Below, one piece after another: positions 27,700 through 38,069 of a stretch of 64,000 nucleotides of DNA. Where the stretch lies: contig NZ_QGNZ01000001.1 of the NCBI RefSeq assembly GCF_003173595.1, positions 1,426,001 to 1,490,000 of the forward strand. The letters run 5' to 3'. Origin of the DNA: Pedobacter yonginensis. GTDB taxonomy: Bacteria > Bacteroidota > Bacteroidia > Sphingobacteriales > Sphingobacteriaceae. How positions within the stretch are numbered: position 1 is the first letter of the stretch; the number at the start of each line of letters is the position of its first letter. A program made the position numbers and the translations under genes. The notes beneath the pieces are model-generated. The model was not told where the DNA came from, did no database searches, and was given only the letters and a program-made list of their open reading frames with translations.

Positions 27700-30108
27700 C
27701 TACAATTGTTTTTGAAGTTCCCTTTCAATCAAATCCACATCAATGGGTTTAATTTCTTTGGGTTTCTTCTCCGTAACGTATTTAACGCCAACTCTTAAAG
27801 CTTTTAAGCCCGAAACACCTTGCAACTCATCCAATTCCAAAAGTTCTAAATCATCGTTTAGCAAACCTTGATCTTGCATGTAGGTGATGTATTCCATGTA
27901 TTCTTTTGCTTCTTCGGCATTGAAGTAAACCATAGAAATTTTATGGGGTTGTGTTAAACGCTCATTTTTGTTTTTGATTAAAACTTTATCAATGCGCTTT
28001 TTAACTACCTCATAACGAATATTATACGCTCCTTCCACATCAAATCTACGCTCATCGTTTCTAAAGCTAATATCAATTGCATTAGAGTGGATAAATATCA
28101 AATGTGTGGTTTCTAATGGTCTTGGCATTTCGCCTATTAAGCCTTTAGACAGGCGAGCAATCTCTACCATGGATGTTAATTGCCATAAGCGGATGTTTTT
28201 TAAATACATCAAATCGAATGGCTTATCTGGTGCAATTTCTTGACCGATATAAATGTCGTACTCTACACCATCTGTTCTAAACTTGGCAAAATAACAAGGA
28301 TAAGAGCTTTGAAGATTTTGCTGAGCGGTTTCTAAATACTGACTCACTTCGGTGTTGATCAACTGCATAGAAACTTCCAGTTGACGTCTATTTTTGAAAC
28401 CATCGCCCGTTTCAGGAACAATAACTTCAAAATATTTTTCAATGATGTCGGCAGTTTTTGGATAATTCCCTTTTATGATGGATAAAAATGGGTAAACTTC
28501 TGACTCTAAAAACTCTTTTAGTAAATTTTCTTCGTTTGATGATGCAAAATCACAGATGCGTTTAATCCAATCCTTACAATTGAACAACAACTTATCGGTT
28601 AGCTCTAAATAAACATGCTTGCGAATGGCTTTTAAAGTCGAGATAAGGCTGTTCAGCTGAATTTCCATATCGTCTTTCAAGGCCTTATTACGCTCGACGG
28701 TTGAGTTACGAATATCAATAGCCCCAAATAATGGGTACATGTGTTTAAAGGTAACGGTTTCTATCTCCTTTAATTTATGGTAGCTTTTATTTTTGTTTTG
28801 CTGAAGGAAATGCCAAATGGCTTCGTTAAACTTCCATTCTACAGAGGGTTGAAGCGCAGTGAATTTATCCATCAAAACTTCGTCCATTTTGGCATCAAAT
28901 TCTTCTATGCTGTACTGAAAAAGTTGGCCGATAAGTGGCATTGCGGGACGCAACCTGGATAATAATTTATCATCAACCAAAACTTCTTTGCTCGAATATA
29001 CTTCTAAAACACCCGCTAATTGAGTATTGTAATAAACTGGCAATACCGAATAAGAACAAACACCTGCTGCTTTTAACACGCGTAAAAACGGGTCTTTATC
29101 AATTTGATCGTCGTTAATAGAACTGACAAAAATGGCTCTTGGGTTTTCTTTATACTTATCTACCAGTGAATAGAATACCTCTTCTTCCAAATTGGATGCC
29201 TTTGCCGAATTGATGAGCATGCTTTGAGAAAACTCTTTATTGTCAAATACCAGCTTTTTGTTAACGGTTAAAAATGGCATTAAACCAAATTCTAGGTTTC
29301 CATTTCCACCCAATGTTTTTAGGGCTTGTATAACATGGGTATAGGCTTCGGTTTGATAATTATGGTTAACCAAGGCATCTCTAATGCCATCAATTGCATG
29401 TTGAAGGGTAACATCGGTAATCGAAATTACGCTGAAACCTTCAAAGAGGAAGTTTGATAGTGGCAAAACTTCTGTTAAATATTCTAACTCTGAATTGTCT
29501 TGGAAATGCTGACCAAGCTCTTCAAAATTAATTTCAGGCAAATCGCCTTTGTGTAAAATTTCTACAAATTTAGTATCGGTTTGGATGTTATAGTACGAAG
29601 TTAACTTAGTTTCGGTATCGATATGGGCATAGATGATCTCGTTTTTTAATACGGAACTGAAATTATAGAAACGACCTAAAATTAGGTTATAAATAAATTT
29701 CAACTGCTTTTTTTCTACGGGCTCGTTATCTTTTGATACTTTGTTTTTAGGATCGTGATCTTTAAAAAAGTTGTAAAATGCGTTTGTACTAAAGAAAATC
29801 TGATCGGGAATTGGCGTACTCAGGGCCCAATAAAGATCATCTTCATTTGCCATCAAAGGGGTTAGAATGGTAAAAATTAATTCTAATGTATCTTGATATT
29901 TCGATAATTCTTCTGCCGGAATGTTGCCTAGAAGCGCTTCATTTTTCTCAATTTTTTCTAACAAAAACCTATAAAACTCTGATTTTACAGATTGCTCGGT
30001 TTTCAATCTGGTTTTGAGGTATTCAACAAGTGGGCGGAATGACAGATTGGATTCCACCTGGCAATGAATACATTCGTTTTTATTAATCTGTATTACATTG
30101 GTGTTCAT
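27700..30108 (-). CDS. Large cytoplasmic protein with a GAF-like domain
   Basis: 802 residues without signal peptide or membrane segment. A region around residues 330-395 (FLRVLKAAGVCSYSVLPVYYNTQLAGVLEVYSS) has the pattern of a GAF domain core; the rest is mostly helical with no catalytic motif recognised. The N-terminus has CIHC. It may sense a small molecule, but the role and output are unknown. Its upstream spacer of 144 bp argues for its own promoter. Confidence 0.65.
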   Translation of the reverse strand: MNTNVIQINKNECIHCQVESNLSFRPLVEYLKTRLKTEQSVKSEFYRFLLEKIEKNEALLGNIPAEELSKYQDTLELIFTILTPLMANEDDLYWALSTPIPDQIFFSTNAFYNFFKDHDPKNKVSKDNEPVEKKQLKFIYNLILGRFYNFSSVLKNEIIYAHIDTETKLTSYYNIQTDTKFVEILHKGDLPEINFEELGQHFQDNSELEYLTEVLPLSNFLFEGFSVISITDVTLQHAIDGIRDALVNHNYQTEAYTHVIQALKTLGGNGNLEFGLMPFLTVNKKLVFDNKEFSQSMLINSAKASNLEEEVFYSLVDKYKENPRAIFVSSINDDQIDKDPFLRVLKAAGVCSYSVLPVYYNTQLAGVLEVYSSKEVLVDDKLLSRLRPAMPLIGQLFQYSIEEFDAKMDEVLMDKFTALQPSVEWKFNEAIWHFLQQNKNKSYHKLKEIETVTFKHMYPLFGAIDIRNSTVERNKALKDDMEIQLNSLISTLKAIRKHVYLELTDKLLFNCKDWIKRICDFASSNEENLLKEFLESEVYPFLSIIKGNYPKTADIIEKYFEVIVPETGDGFKNRRQLEVSMQLINTEVSQYLETAQQNLQSSYPCYFAKFRTDGVEYDIYIGQEIAPDKPFDLMYLKNIRLWQLTSMVEIARLSKGLIGEMPRPLETTHLIFIHSNAIDISFRNDERRFDVEGAYNIRYEVVKKRIDKVLIKNKNERLTQPHKISMVYFNAEEAKEYMEYITYMQDQGLLNDDLELLELDELQGVSGLKALRVGVKYVTEKKPKEIKPIDVDLIERELQKQL

Positions 30109-30252
30109 TGTATTTGTTTATTATGGGATGTGAATTATAGGGTGAATATGCTTACTGGATGATTATTCTACAAAGATACATACAGGTTAAAATAAAATTA
30201 GTCTGATAAACGTAATACTTGGATAATCTCTCTATAAGTATGTTACACAAAT

Positions 30253-33200
30253 TTAGTACCTAAAATTTATAGAAACGTATGGATACCAACCATCTGTGGA
30301 GTGTCCCATAACAAATCGCACAACTGTGAGTGATGCCGGAGCGAAATACACCCCCCCACCTACTCCATGGTGCCAAGTGGTAGAGGCTTCATCCCGTTTC
30401 CAAACTCTCCCTACATCATAAAAACCCAATAAGCCAACTTGTCCGGGTAAGATATAACTGACCAAATCGCCTATTTTAGCCCTCAGTTCTAAATTGTTGT
30501 AGAACATATGCTCTCCTGCAAACCTAAATTGGCGATAGCCTAGCAAATTCCCCTGCCCACCAAGATAAAGCGCTTGGTAAAAGGCTGGTTTTCCAACGGT
30601 TACCCCTCCTCCAAAACGATCTGCCAAGATAAATGCTTTCCTACCATCTAAGTTTTTATACAGCGAAATGCTGGCGGTTAATTGTCCGAATGAATTTGAA
30701 TATTTATTGATGCCTTTGTAACCGACCAATTTAAAATCGACATAACTGCCAAGTGTTGGTAGTAAGTCGTTGTCGCGGGTGTTGTTGGTAAAGTTTACAA
30801 TAGCACCGGCAAACATCTTCTCATTATCAATGGTTAAACTATCTGATGAGTGGAGTTGTGCTGTGTTTCTAATGAAGCGACCGTTATTATCATCTGCATC
30901 GAGCTTATAGTATTGTAAAGATGGCCCGAAACTGAAGGTTGATTTCGGTCTTCTCCAACGCATTAAGGGGTCTATTTGATAGAGGTTGAATCTTGTTCTG
31001 TAGTATCTAATTTCATCGCCATGCTCATCGAAGCGGGTATCGTTACCCAAACCAAAAAAGTTTTGTGTATTGTTGGGTGCATAGGCATCGGCTTTCAAAA
31101 TAAAATCGCCTTTACCCAATGCCTTGAGCCACTCGCCTCTGTAGTTAAACCTAAATGCTGAGGTAGAAAATGAATGCAGAAATGAAACGGTTTGCGAATT
31201 GCCATACGGTTGTTTCCTAAAGCCTGGGTTGGTTTGCTTGTACACCAAGCCCAATAATAATCCATCATCGTTATTGAAACCTGCATTTAAGTTTAATGAG
31301 GCTCTCTTATACATGTCTTTTGGAATGTAGCTGAAGTTTGAGGTATCGTTAGAGATGATCTTTCTCACCCGATCTGCATCCTCACCTTTATAAGTAGCCT
31401 TATCTTTTCGTCCATAGAGCGTTACAGAGGCATTGCTGTTTTCAAAATCATAATATTTGGTGCCTTTGCCGCCAATAATGCGCAATTTAATTTTTGAGGT
31501 TTTGTTGTTCAAAATTAAACTATCGTTGCCATTGTGCATGTAAACACGAATTTCTTTGGTTATCTTCGGATCGAAAACGCGATTGTACAGCTCTTCTTTG
31601 ATGTTTCCTTCTTTGGATATTTTATTGATTTTGATGGCCATACCATTATCGGGCGCATCAGCAATGTGTATCAATTCATTTTTATTGGTTACTTCTATAT
31701 CTACAATGCGATTGAAGAAATGATAGTAATCGTTCATCAGTTTTGGCAACATCTCAATCCTTGTTCTCATTTGAGCCAAAAGCTCATCGTGATGAAGCGA
31801 ATAACTAGGCTCTGGGAGTTTTTTCAATGCTTTTTCGAATACTGCATCGTTATAATTCGCACAGAAATCTTTTATAATCTCATCCCATTCTTTTTCATCA
31901 ATGTCGGCTGTCCAACGGCTGCTGAGTTCTCTTCCTTCCCACAAAAACCAATCGATATTTTGAATTTTACGTTCGTAGCCTTGCATCATTGGCAGTAGCG
32001 AAGAGCTTTGGGTAAAACGTTGTAATTTACCGTCTGACCGGAAGAAAACTTGATCTCGATCTCTTGGAATTGGGCTGTAACGGGAGCCTCCATCTTTTTT
32101 GGTTTCTTTCCATCGCCATTGATCTTCGTGCCTATCCCAATCTCCGAGCAATACATCCAAGGCTCTGGCGCGAAGCCAAGCTGGCCCATCTAGTGTGTTG
32201 TCGTTATCATCAGTTAGTTTTTTATCCATTTTTGGCGAGCTATCCGATTCGCCTGTGGGTTCTCTTTCTTCTAAAAGACAAAGGGTATTTGCAAAAGCGG
32301 GTTCAAATTCGCCTAAATTATCATCTGGCGATACCCAACCAATAATTGGGTTGGTATGTGGCACTCCGCCTGCTTTTGCTAATTCTGGAACCACTAAGGC
32401 AGAAAATGGATGTTGGGCAGACATGTTGTCCTTAATGATGTCTTTAGCAAAGGTTTCTCGCAATTGTGCGGGCAGAAGCACTTCGGGAAACTTTTCTACG
32501 CTTCGAAGCACGTATTCCTTGCCGTTTTTATCTTCTAAACGAAGCGAACGTGATTGATTACCTCCTCCGCGTTGGGTGGCTTTTAACCCTCCAAAAAGTT
32601 TAGATATCCTTAAAACGGGAACGGTGGTTTTCTGTGCATATTCTTTACGGTAATTTTCGCCAAATATATATCTGTGGAAACGGCCTACACTATCGTATTC
32701 GGGTTTTATTCTGATGGTTATGCTGTCGGCTAAAATTGGCTTATCTCGGTTTCTCGCCTTTTGAGTGATGGTTTCGAATTTTTTGGTGTAGCTGAAAACG
32801 CGTTGCACGCCAGAGTCGGCATAAATATAATACTCGTAGCGCATATCATTGTTCATCAACTGATCTGCAACCACATAGCCTTGCTGCATTTCGTGGAATA
32901 GGGAATTTTTACCTTCCTTGTTGGGCGAAACCTTTGATCCAGAACCACTTACAATTTGGAGTTGTTTGCTTTTTATTAATTGCAAACCATGTTCGTGCCC
33001 GGATACATAGGTAACATTTGGGTAATCGCCAAAAACACCATTTACAGATTTGATGAGATCTTTATAGGCAGGATGGTTTAAATCTTCAGGACTGAGTAAG
33101 GTTGACCTTAAAATTGGATATACCGAGCCTAAAACAGGCAATGGGATGTATAAATTTTTGTTTAAGGAAGTTAATGGAAACAGGTGATTGCGAAGATTGA

Positions 33201-33858
33201 AGTATCCACCGTGTGGCCCGTAACTTTGAAACGGGTGATGCGAAGCCAACAAAATAACTTTGCCTTTATTTTGTTCTAGGAGGTCTTCCATTTTTACTAA
33301 AACCTCGTCCTTGGTATTGCAATCGCATTCGCCATTTGGATTTTGTTTGTTATAGGGGAACAACCACCATTCGCTATCGTACGCGATGATGGTTAATTTA
33401 TCGGTAAGTTGGATGGCAACGGGATCTGGACAACCATTTTGGGGTATCAATTTAAGCAATGGATCGTTTTGCGCTTTTAAAAAATCATCTTGTGCTTTAA
33501 TTTTAGCCAATCCTTTTGGTCCTGATTTATCCCAATCGTGGTTACCCGGAATAAAATAAACCGCAGCGCCCATTTTGCGCATTGGCTCGAACTGCGATTG
33601 AAGGATTTTTTTAGTATCCTCCTCTTCTAAACTGCCTGGCAAGCCCATCCCTGTGGGGTAAATGTTATCGCCGAGATAAACTACTGTCGTTTTTTTAGGG
33701 ATGATTTGTTTGGCGGCATTTTTTAAATCCTGCATTTGTGCAGTATTCATTTCGCCTGCATCGCCGAATAAAATTACTCGGTACTTAACATCTTTTTGTG
33801 CCGATGCAGTGAAAAAAAATAATAGTAAAATTGAAAATAGGGTAAAATTTTTAATCAT
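30253..33858 (-). CDS. Outer-membrane metallophosphoesterase fused to a BamA-like beta-barrel
   Basis: 1201 residues. A signal peptide is followed by a calcineurin-like phosphoesterase (about 25-340) with FGDAGE, YLGDNIYP, GNHDWD, ASHHPF and GHEHGL, a complete dimetal site. A middle region (about 440-720) has LLGDWDRHEDQW and PIPRDRDQVF, reminiscent of CotH/HipA-like kinase motifs. From about 850 a bacterial surface-antigen barrel runs to a C-terminal aromatic (SINFRY). The phosphoesterase is probably presented at the cell surface or the periplasmic face. Last gene of the polyphosphate kinase operon, 33 bp after the propeller lipoprotein. Confidence 0.88.
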   Translation of the reverse strand: MIKNFTLFSILLLFFFTASAQKDVKYRVILFGDAGEMNTAQMQDLKNAAKQIIPKKTTVVYLGDNIYPTGMGLPGSLEEEDTKKILQSQFEPMRKMGAAVYFIPGNHDWDKSGPKGLAKIKAQDDFLKAQNDPLLKLIPQNGCPDPVAIQLTDKLTIIAYDSEWWLFPYNKQNPNGECDCNTKDEVLVKMEDLLEQNKGKVILLASHHPFQSYGPHGGYFNLRNHLFPLTSLNKNLYIPLPVLGSVYPILRSTLLSPEDLNHPAYKDLIKSVNGVFGDYPNVTYVSGHEHGLQLIKSKQLQIVSGSGSKVSPNKEGKNSLFHEMQQGYVVADQLMNNDMRYEYYIYADSGVQRVFSYTKKFETITQKARNRDKPILADSITIRIKPEYDSVGRFHRYIFGENYRKEYAQKTTVPVLRISKLFGGLKATQRGGGNQSRSLRLEDKNGKEYVLRSVEKFPEVLLPAQLRETFAKDIIKDNMSAQHPFSALVVPELAKAGGVPHTNPIIGWVSPDDNLGEFEPAFANTLCLLEEREPTGESDSSPKMDKKLTDDNDNTLDGPAWLRARALDVLLGDWDRHEDQWRWKETKKDGGSRYSPIPRDRDQVFFRSDGKLQRFTQSSSLLPMMQGYERKIQNIDWFLWEGRELSSRWTADIDEKEWDEIIKDFCANYNDAVFEKALKKLPEPSYSLHHDELLAQMRTRIEMLPKLMNDYYHFFNRIVDIEVTNKNELIHIADAPDNGMAIKINKISKEGNIKEELYNRVFDPKITKEIRVYMHNGNDSLILNNKTSKIKLRIIGGKGTKYYDFENSNASVTLYGRKDKATYKGEDADRVRKIISNDTSNFSYIPKDMYKRASLNLNAGFNNDDGLLLGLVYKQTNPGFRKQPYGNSQTVSFLHSFSTSAFRFNYRGEWLKALGKGDFILKADAYAPNNTQNFFGLGNDTRFDEHGDEIRYYRTRFNLYQIDPLMRWRRPKSTFSFGPSLQYYKLDADDNNGRFIRNTAQLHSSDSLTIDNEKMFAGAIVNFTNNTRDNDLLPTLGSYVDFKLVGYKGINKYSNSFGQLTASISLYKNLDGRKAFILADRFGGGVTVGKPAFYQALYLGGQGNLLGYRQFRFAGEHMFYNNLELRAKIGDLVSYILPGQVGLLGFYDVGRVWKRDEASTTWHHGVGGGVYFAPASLTVVRFVMGHSTDGWYPYVSINFRY

Positions 33859-33891
33859 AGCAGGGCATTTATCAATGATCGTAAAGCTAAT

Positions 33892-34800
33892 TTACGGTTT
33901 CTTATTTTTAAACATTAAAATATTTCCGGCGGCTAATGTTCCGCCTTCGTTTGAGATGTAAAGGTTGTTATTGTTATCGAATGCAATACCTTCGGGTTGG
34001 TTAAATAAACTTCCATTTAATGGGTAAGTTGCTTTAACTTTAAAGTTTTCATCGGTTACCACCAATAGTTTATTTACGGAAGAAAGGATGTACCACTCGT
34101 TGGTTTTCAAGTTTTTAGCTAAGGCTGATGGGCGGAATCTGGTTTTATCGCTTCCTGCTGATGCAGCAATATCTTTATGTGATAAACCAAATGTTCCGCT
34201 TGCTTTGAAGCTGCCGTCTGCCGCAAAACTAAAGGCGTAAATGCTTGATTCTTTTGCTTTTGAATCGCCTTTACTGTCTTTGGTTAAGATGTAAATTAAG
34301 CCTGTTTTTTCATCTGCTGCTAAGCCTTCATATTCTGCTTTTGGTACCAAATCTTTGGTTTTAATTACATTTCCGGCTTCTGGTTTATTGATTTCGGAAA
34401 TTGGGAAGGTGTGCAGCTCGCCGTTGCTTTTTAGTACCACGACGTGGTTTTTGATGATGGTTACATCTTCATAATCGCCTTTACCTCCAAATTTTGTGAA
34501 CTTCGATTTCTTATCGCTTAAGCCCAAATGAAATACATCCCCATCTTCATCTTGTATGGCAAAAACTTCTTTCGCATCTCCATTGTGAAACACGATGCCT
34601 GATATTTCAAAAAGATTTTGTGGCATGTTGTATTTTACAGGATTTTCCAAATCATACGGCAAATCGCCTTTTGGTTGCAGCGAGTTTGAGGCAGTATCTT
34701 CATTCTTGTCTTTATGTTCTGCATTTACACAAGAAATACCGAAAAAAGCAATAGCCGTTAATACAAATAGTAAGGATATGGTGATTTTTGTAATTTTCAT
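33892..34800 (-). CDS. SdiA-regulated-like beta-propeller lipoprotein
   Basis: 302 residues. A lipoprotein signal ends FFGISC. The mature part begins after a charged linker with FEISGIVFHN and contains propeller blades (EVFAIQDEDGDVFHLGL, EYEGLAADEKTGLIYILTK, QPEGIAFDNNNNLYISNEGG) as in the SdiA-regulated family. Catalytic function is not shown; related propellers include phytase-like folds. It is 6 bp downstream of ppk1, in the same operon. A related EISG(L/I)V propeller is encoded at 38774-39676. Confidence 0.75.
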   Translation of the reverse strand: MKITKITISLLFVLTAIAFFGISCVNAEHKDKNEDTASNSLQPKGDLPYDLENPVKYNMPQNLFEISGIVFHNGDAKEVFAIQDEDGDVFHLGLSDKKSKFTKFGGKGDYEDVTIIKNHVVVLKSNGELHTFPISEINKPEAGNVIKTKDLVPKAEYEGLAADEKTGLIYILTKDSKGDSKAKESSIYAFSFAADGSFKASGTFGLSHKDIAASAGSDKTRFRPSALAKNLKTNEWYILSSVNKLLVVTDENFKVKATYPLNGSLFNQPEGIAFDNNNNLYISNEGGTLAAGNILMFKNKKP

Positions 34801-34806
34801 AAGGTG

Positions 34807-36840
34807 TTAAATTTTGTTTTTTAGATACTGATAAATTTCCTTTTGAGATTGAAAAGGAACTTTTCCTTTTTTTACAGGGATATTTTCCATTTGCTCGTTT
34901 ATAATAACAGCTTGGATGTTATCCTGTTTTTGGATATTCATAATTTCTAAAATTTCGGCTTTAATGCGCTCATCATAAATGGGAAAGCATACTTCTATTC
35001 GGCGGTAAATGTTTCTGTTCATCCAATCTGCCGAGCCTAAATACACCTCTTCTTTGCCTAAATTATGAAAGACGAAAATTCGGCCATGCTCTAAATAACG
35101 ATCGACAATTCTGGTTATGCGAATGTTCTCGCTCATGCCCTTTACGCCTGGAATTAACCTGCAAATGCTTCGAACAATCATTTCAATTTTTACGCCTGCC
35201 TCTGATGCCTCGTAAAGTTTGTTGATTAAAACTTTTTCTTCGAGGTTGTTCATTTTAATGGTAATGTGTGCCGGCTTACCTGCTTTGGCATGTTCAATTT
35301 CTCGATCGATTAGATTGATAAATGCTGACTGAAGATTAAACTGTGCGACCAAGAGGTGTTGGAATTTGATTAAATCGGCGGAGGTGGGCTTTACCCTCTT
35401 TCGCAGAAAAATGAATAGCAACTCCACTTCGCGAAGCATATCTTTATTGGCCGTCATTAAAATATGATCGGTATAAAATGCTGCTGTACTTTCGTTAAAA
35501 TTTCCTGTGGCAAAGAGGCCAACATTGCGGGTTCTATCTCCAATTTTTCTTTTAACGAGGGCTACTTTTGCATGTACTTTTAGTGCGGTTACGCTGTAAA
35601 TAATTTCTACACCTACGGCCTTCATTTTTTTTGCCCACTTAATGTTGTTGGCTTCATCAAATCGGGCTTTTAATTCGACCAAAACGGAAACTTTTTTGCC
35701 ATTTTTGGCTGCGCTGATTAGGGCGTTTACAATTTTAGAATCGCTGGCTACACGGTAAAGGGTTACACAAATTTCTTCTACGCTTTCATCAATTGCGGCT
35801 TCATTAAAGAAACGCAAAATGCTATCGTAACTTTGGTAAGGCGTATGGATGATGATGTCGTTTTTATAAATCTCTTCGGTTAGGGTTCCTCCTATTGCAT
35901 CGGTATTGCATATTTTCGACCATTTATCGTTTGATAGATTAGGAACATTTACTGGAAATGCCATCAAATCTTTAAGATTATGGTATTGCCCACCTTCTAC
36001 CATATTCGCTTTCTTTAAATTGAAAAGCTTTTTAAGTAGATCTAGAATGGGTGCTGGGATGCCTGGTTGATGCAGGAAACGGGTTGCCAAGCCGAAATCT
36101 CTTTTGAGGAGTTGCTTCTCTAACTGATCGGATAGGTTACCCGAATATTCGTCTTTTAAATCAATCTCCGCATCTCTAGTTACCTTAAAACTAAAGCAGC
36201 CTAACACTTCATCGTGAGGAAAAACCTGATGCAGGTGGTGGCGCAAAATATCGTCTAGAAAAACAATAAAGGTTTGCTTATCCTGCTCAATTTTTAAAAA
36301 GCGTGGGAGCTCGTTCGATGGAATATTTAAAATGACCACCTTATTTTTTGATCCATTTTTAAGGTTGATTAAAAAATAAAGCTCGTTATTGGATGGGAAG
36401 AAATCTGTTTTTTCATCTACATACACAGGTTGCAAAAATGCCATTACCTGACTTAAAAAGTATCGGTTTACTTCTTCTTCAATCTCTTCGGGAAATGGCT
36501 CTGCATAAATCAGGTTGATGTGGTTCTGCTTGAGCTGTGGAATGATATCGGTTTTTAGGACTTGCCCATAGCGCTGTTGCTGACTGGCAATGAGCTGATT
36601 GGCGGTAACCAACAGATCATCAGCGATTTGTATATCGTTATTGTCTTTATTGCTCAGCTTCTGCAAGGCTAAAAGAACTGGCATCCGCACGCGGTAAAAT
36701 TCATCTAGATTGGATGAAAAAATAGACAGAAATTTTATTCGCTCCAATAAGGGAACGGTATTTGTTTCGGCTTCGGCCAAAATTCGTTCGTTAAATTTTA
36801 ACCAGCTTAAATCTCTGTTAAAAAGGGATGTTGCAATCAT
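34807..36840 (-). CDS. ppk1: Polyphosphate kinase 1
   Basis: 677 residues. PPK1 reversibly makes long-chain polyphosphate from ATP. Motifs: NRDLSWLKFNERIL (8-21), FSSNLDEFYRVRM, and the phospholipase-D-like catalytic halves with His423 (LKVHAKVALVKRK) and His585 (VDRYLEHGRIFVFHN). GLFATGNFNESTA is also conserved. Its start is 8 bp after the HD-Pycsar gene, and two downstream genes follow with gaps of 6 and 33 bp, so it sits within a four-gene operon concerned with phosphate. Confidence 0.97.
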   Translation of the reverse strand: MIATSLFNRDLSWLKFNERILAEAETNTVPLLERIKFLSIFSSNLDEFYRVRMPVLLALQKLSNKDNNDIQIADDLLVTANQLIASQQQRYGQVLKTDIIPQLKQNHINLIYAEPFPEEIEEEVNRYFLSQVMAFLQPVYVDEKTDFFPSNNELYFLINLKNGSKNKVVILNIPSNELPRFLKIEQDKQTFIVFLDDILRHHLHQVFPHDEVLGCFSFKVTRDAEIDLKDEYSGNLSDQLEKQLLKRDFGLATRFLHQPGIPAPILDLLKKLFNLKKANMVEGGQYHNLKDLMAFPVNVPNLSNDKWSKICNTDAIGGTLTEEIYKNDIIIHTPYQSYDSILRFFNEAAIDESVEEICVTLYRVASDSKIVNALISAAKNGKKVSVLVELKARFDEANNIKWAKKMKAVGVEIIYSVTALKVHAKVALVKRKIGDRTRNVGLFATGNFNESTAAFYTDHILMTANKDMLREVELLFIFLRKRVKPTSADLIKFQHLLVAQFNLQSAFINLIDREIEHAKAGKPAHITIKMNNLEEKVLINKLYEASEAGVKIEMIVRSICRLIPGVKGMSENIRITRIVDRYLEHGRIFVFHNLGKEEVYLGSADWMNRNIYRRIEVCFPIYDERIKAEILEIMNIQKQDNIQAVIINEQMENIPVKKGKVPFQSQKEIYQYLKNKI

Positions 36841-36848
36841 TTGGGTGA

Positions 36849-38069
36849 TTAAAGTTTACCGTAAACGGCGTATGCGATAACAAATGCAAATACGGCTGCT
36901 ATTAAACCAAACATAAAAATATTGTAGGCTAAACGGATGAGCTTGTATTTTCTCCCCAAAACAACGCCCTGCGAGTACACATCGGTTATTAATGTTCCAT
37001 ACAAGAAATCTTTATCGTTCATTACCTTAACCATGCCATCGGTATAGCTTGGCAAACTCATTTTATAAAAGTTACCGAAGAAAAGCAGGTTTACTTTTTT
37101 GTTGTCCATATCTTCTTGGGTAAATTCTCCCTTTGGGATGGATGGACGGGTTGACAATATAGATACCACCACACAGGTTAAACTTACCATTAGGAGGATA
37201 AAGGTTGGGATAATAAGGTTCCCATGATCTTCTAACCGCCTTAAAAGCAAACTTACGATTAAGGACAACATAATGGAGTTAACGGTGATGAGGATGTGTG
37301 CTTTGTTATCGGCCATATCGCTCAGGCGCTGGTTGTTTGCCGATGTAATCCTGAACATGGTTTCTATGCCTTTATCGGGTCTGCTATCTTTAGATTTTTT
37401 ATTGCCGTTTTTTACCACTTCTGGGGCAAAGTTTTTGGGTTCTGCAATCTCTGTGGCGATTACTTCTTGTGAGGTTAGCTTGCTTTTAAGCTTTTCGATG
37501 TTTTTCTGTTTCTGATCGTTAAGCAATAATGCGGCATAATCGGTATGGTAATGGTGCGACTCCATAAATTGGATGTCTTTCTTGCGCCATTCTTTTTTAT
37601 TGATGTCTTTTTTATAAATCTGCTCTACTTCTTTGTGCATCAATTTGCCTTTTTCTCTAAAATCTGACAGTCCTAAATGAAAAAGGTCTGCATCGCATAA
37701 AATTTTATCGAGCTGGGTATTTGGCTTTTGTGGGATTTTGGTGCTCAAGATGGCTTCGCTTACGCTTTTTCTAATTTCTGCGTTCACTTTGTGCTTGCTT
37801 AGGTACTCTTCTGCCAGTTCTGCGCCTTTTGCTTCGTGGTTTAGCGCGTCTTCAAAGTATCCGGTATCGTGAAAATAGGCCGCAACGGTAACTACAAAGA
37901 AATCTTCTTCGCTAAGTTGATAGTGATTGGCAATTTGCTGTGCTGCGTTAACTACTTCTTTGGTGTGTTTATAGTTGTGGTAAACCAATCGTGGATCGCT
38001 GTGGGTATCGAAGTATTGGCTTACGTGTTGCTCTACATCTTCTTGGAGTTGCTTATAATTCATGAGCAT
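36849..38069 (-). CDS. HD phosphohydrolase fused to a Pycsar-effector-type (PycTM) membrane domain
   Basis: 406 residues. The N-terminal HD domain (1-190) has YHNYKHT (His35), FHDTGY (His67-Asp68) and CDADLFHLG (Asp126), a complete H..HD..D metal site. A charged linker (195-235) leads to a membrane domain (238-406) with ADNKAHILITVNSIMLSL and three helices (about 258-278, 285-305, 383-403), matching the PycTM/DUF5706 family. In Pycsar defence PycTM proteins respond to cyclic pyrimidine nucleotides by damaging the membrane. No cyclase is nearby and this protein heads the ppk1 operon, so a housekeeping nucleotide or phosphate role is at least as likely. Confidence 0.85.
   Translation of the reverse strand: MLMNYKQLQEDVEQHVSQYFDTHSDPRLVYHNYKHTKEVVNAAQQIANHYQLSEEDFFVVTVAAYFHDTGYFEDALNHEAKGAELAEEYLSKHKVNAEIRKSVSEAILSTKIPQKPNTQLDKILCDADLFHLGLSDFREKGKLMHKEVEQIYKKDINKKEWRKKDIQFMESHHYHTDYAALLLNDQKQKNIEKLKSKLTSQEVIATEIAEPKNFAPEVVKNGNKKSKDSRPDKGIETMFRITSANNQRLSDMADNKAHILITVNSIMLSLIVSLLLRRLEDHGNLIIPTFILLMVSLTCVVVSILSTRPSIPKGEFTQEDMDNKKVNLLFFGNFYKMSLPSYTDGMVKVMNDKDFLYGTLITDVYSQGVVLGRKYKLIRLAYNIFMFGLIAAVFAFVIAYAVYGKL

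Noticed and set aside
36849..38069. Complete Pycsar antiphage system
   Set aside because: No pyrimidine cyclase is encoded within 20 kb on either side; the effector domain is fused to an HD domain and lies in the ppk1 operon.
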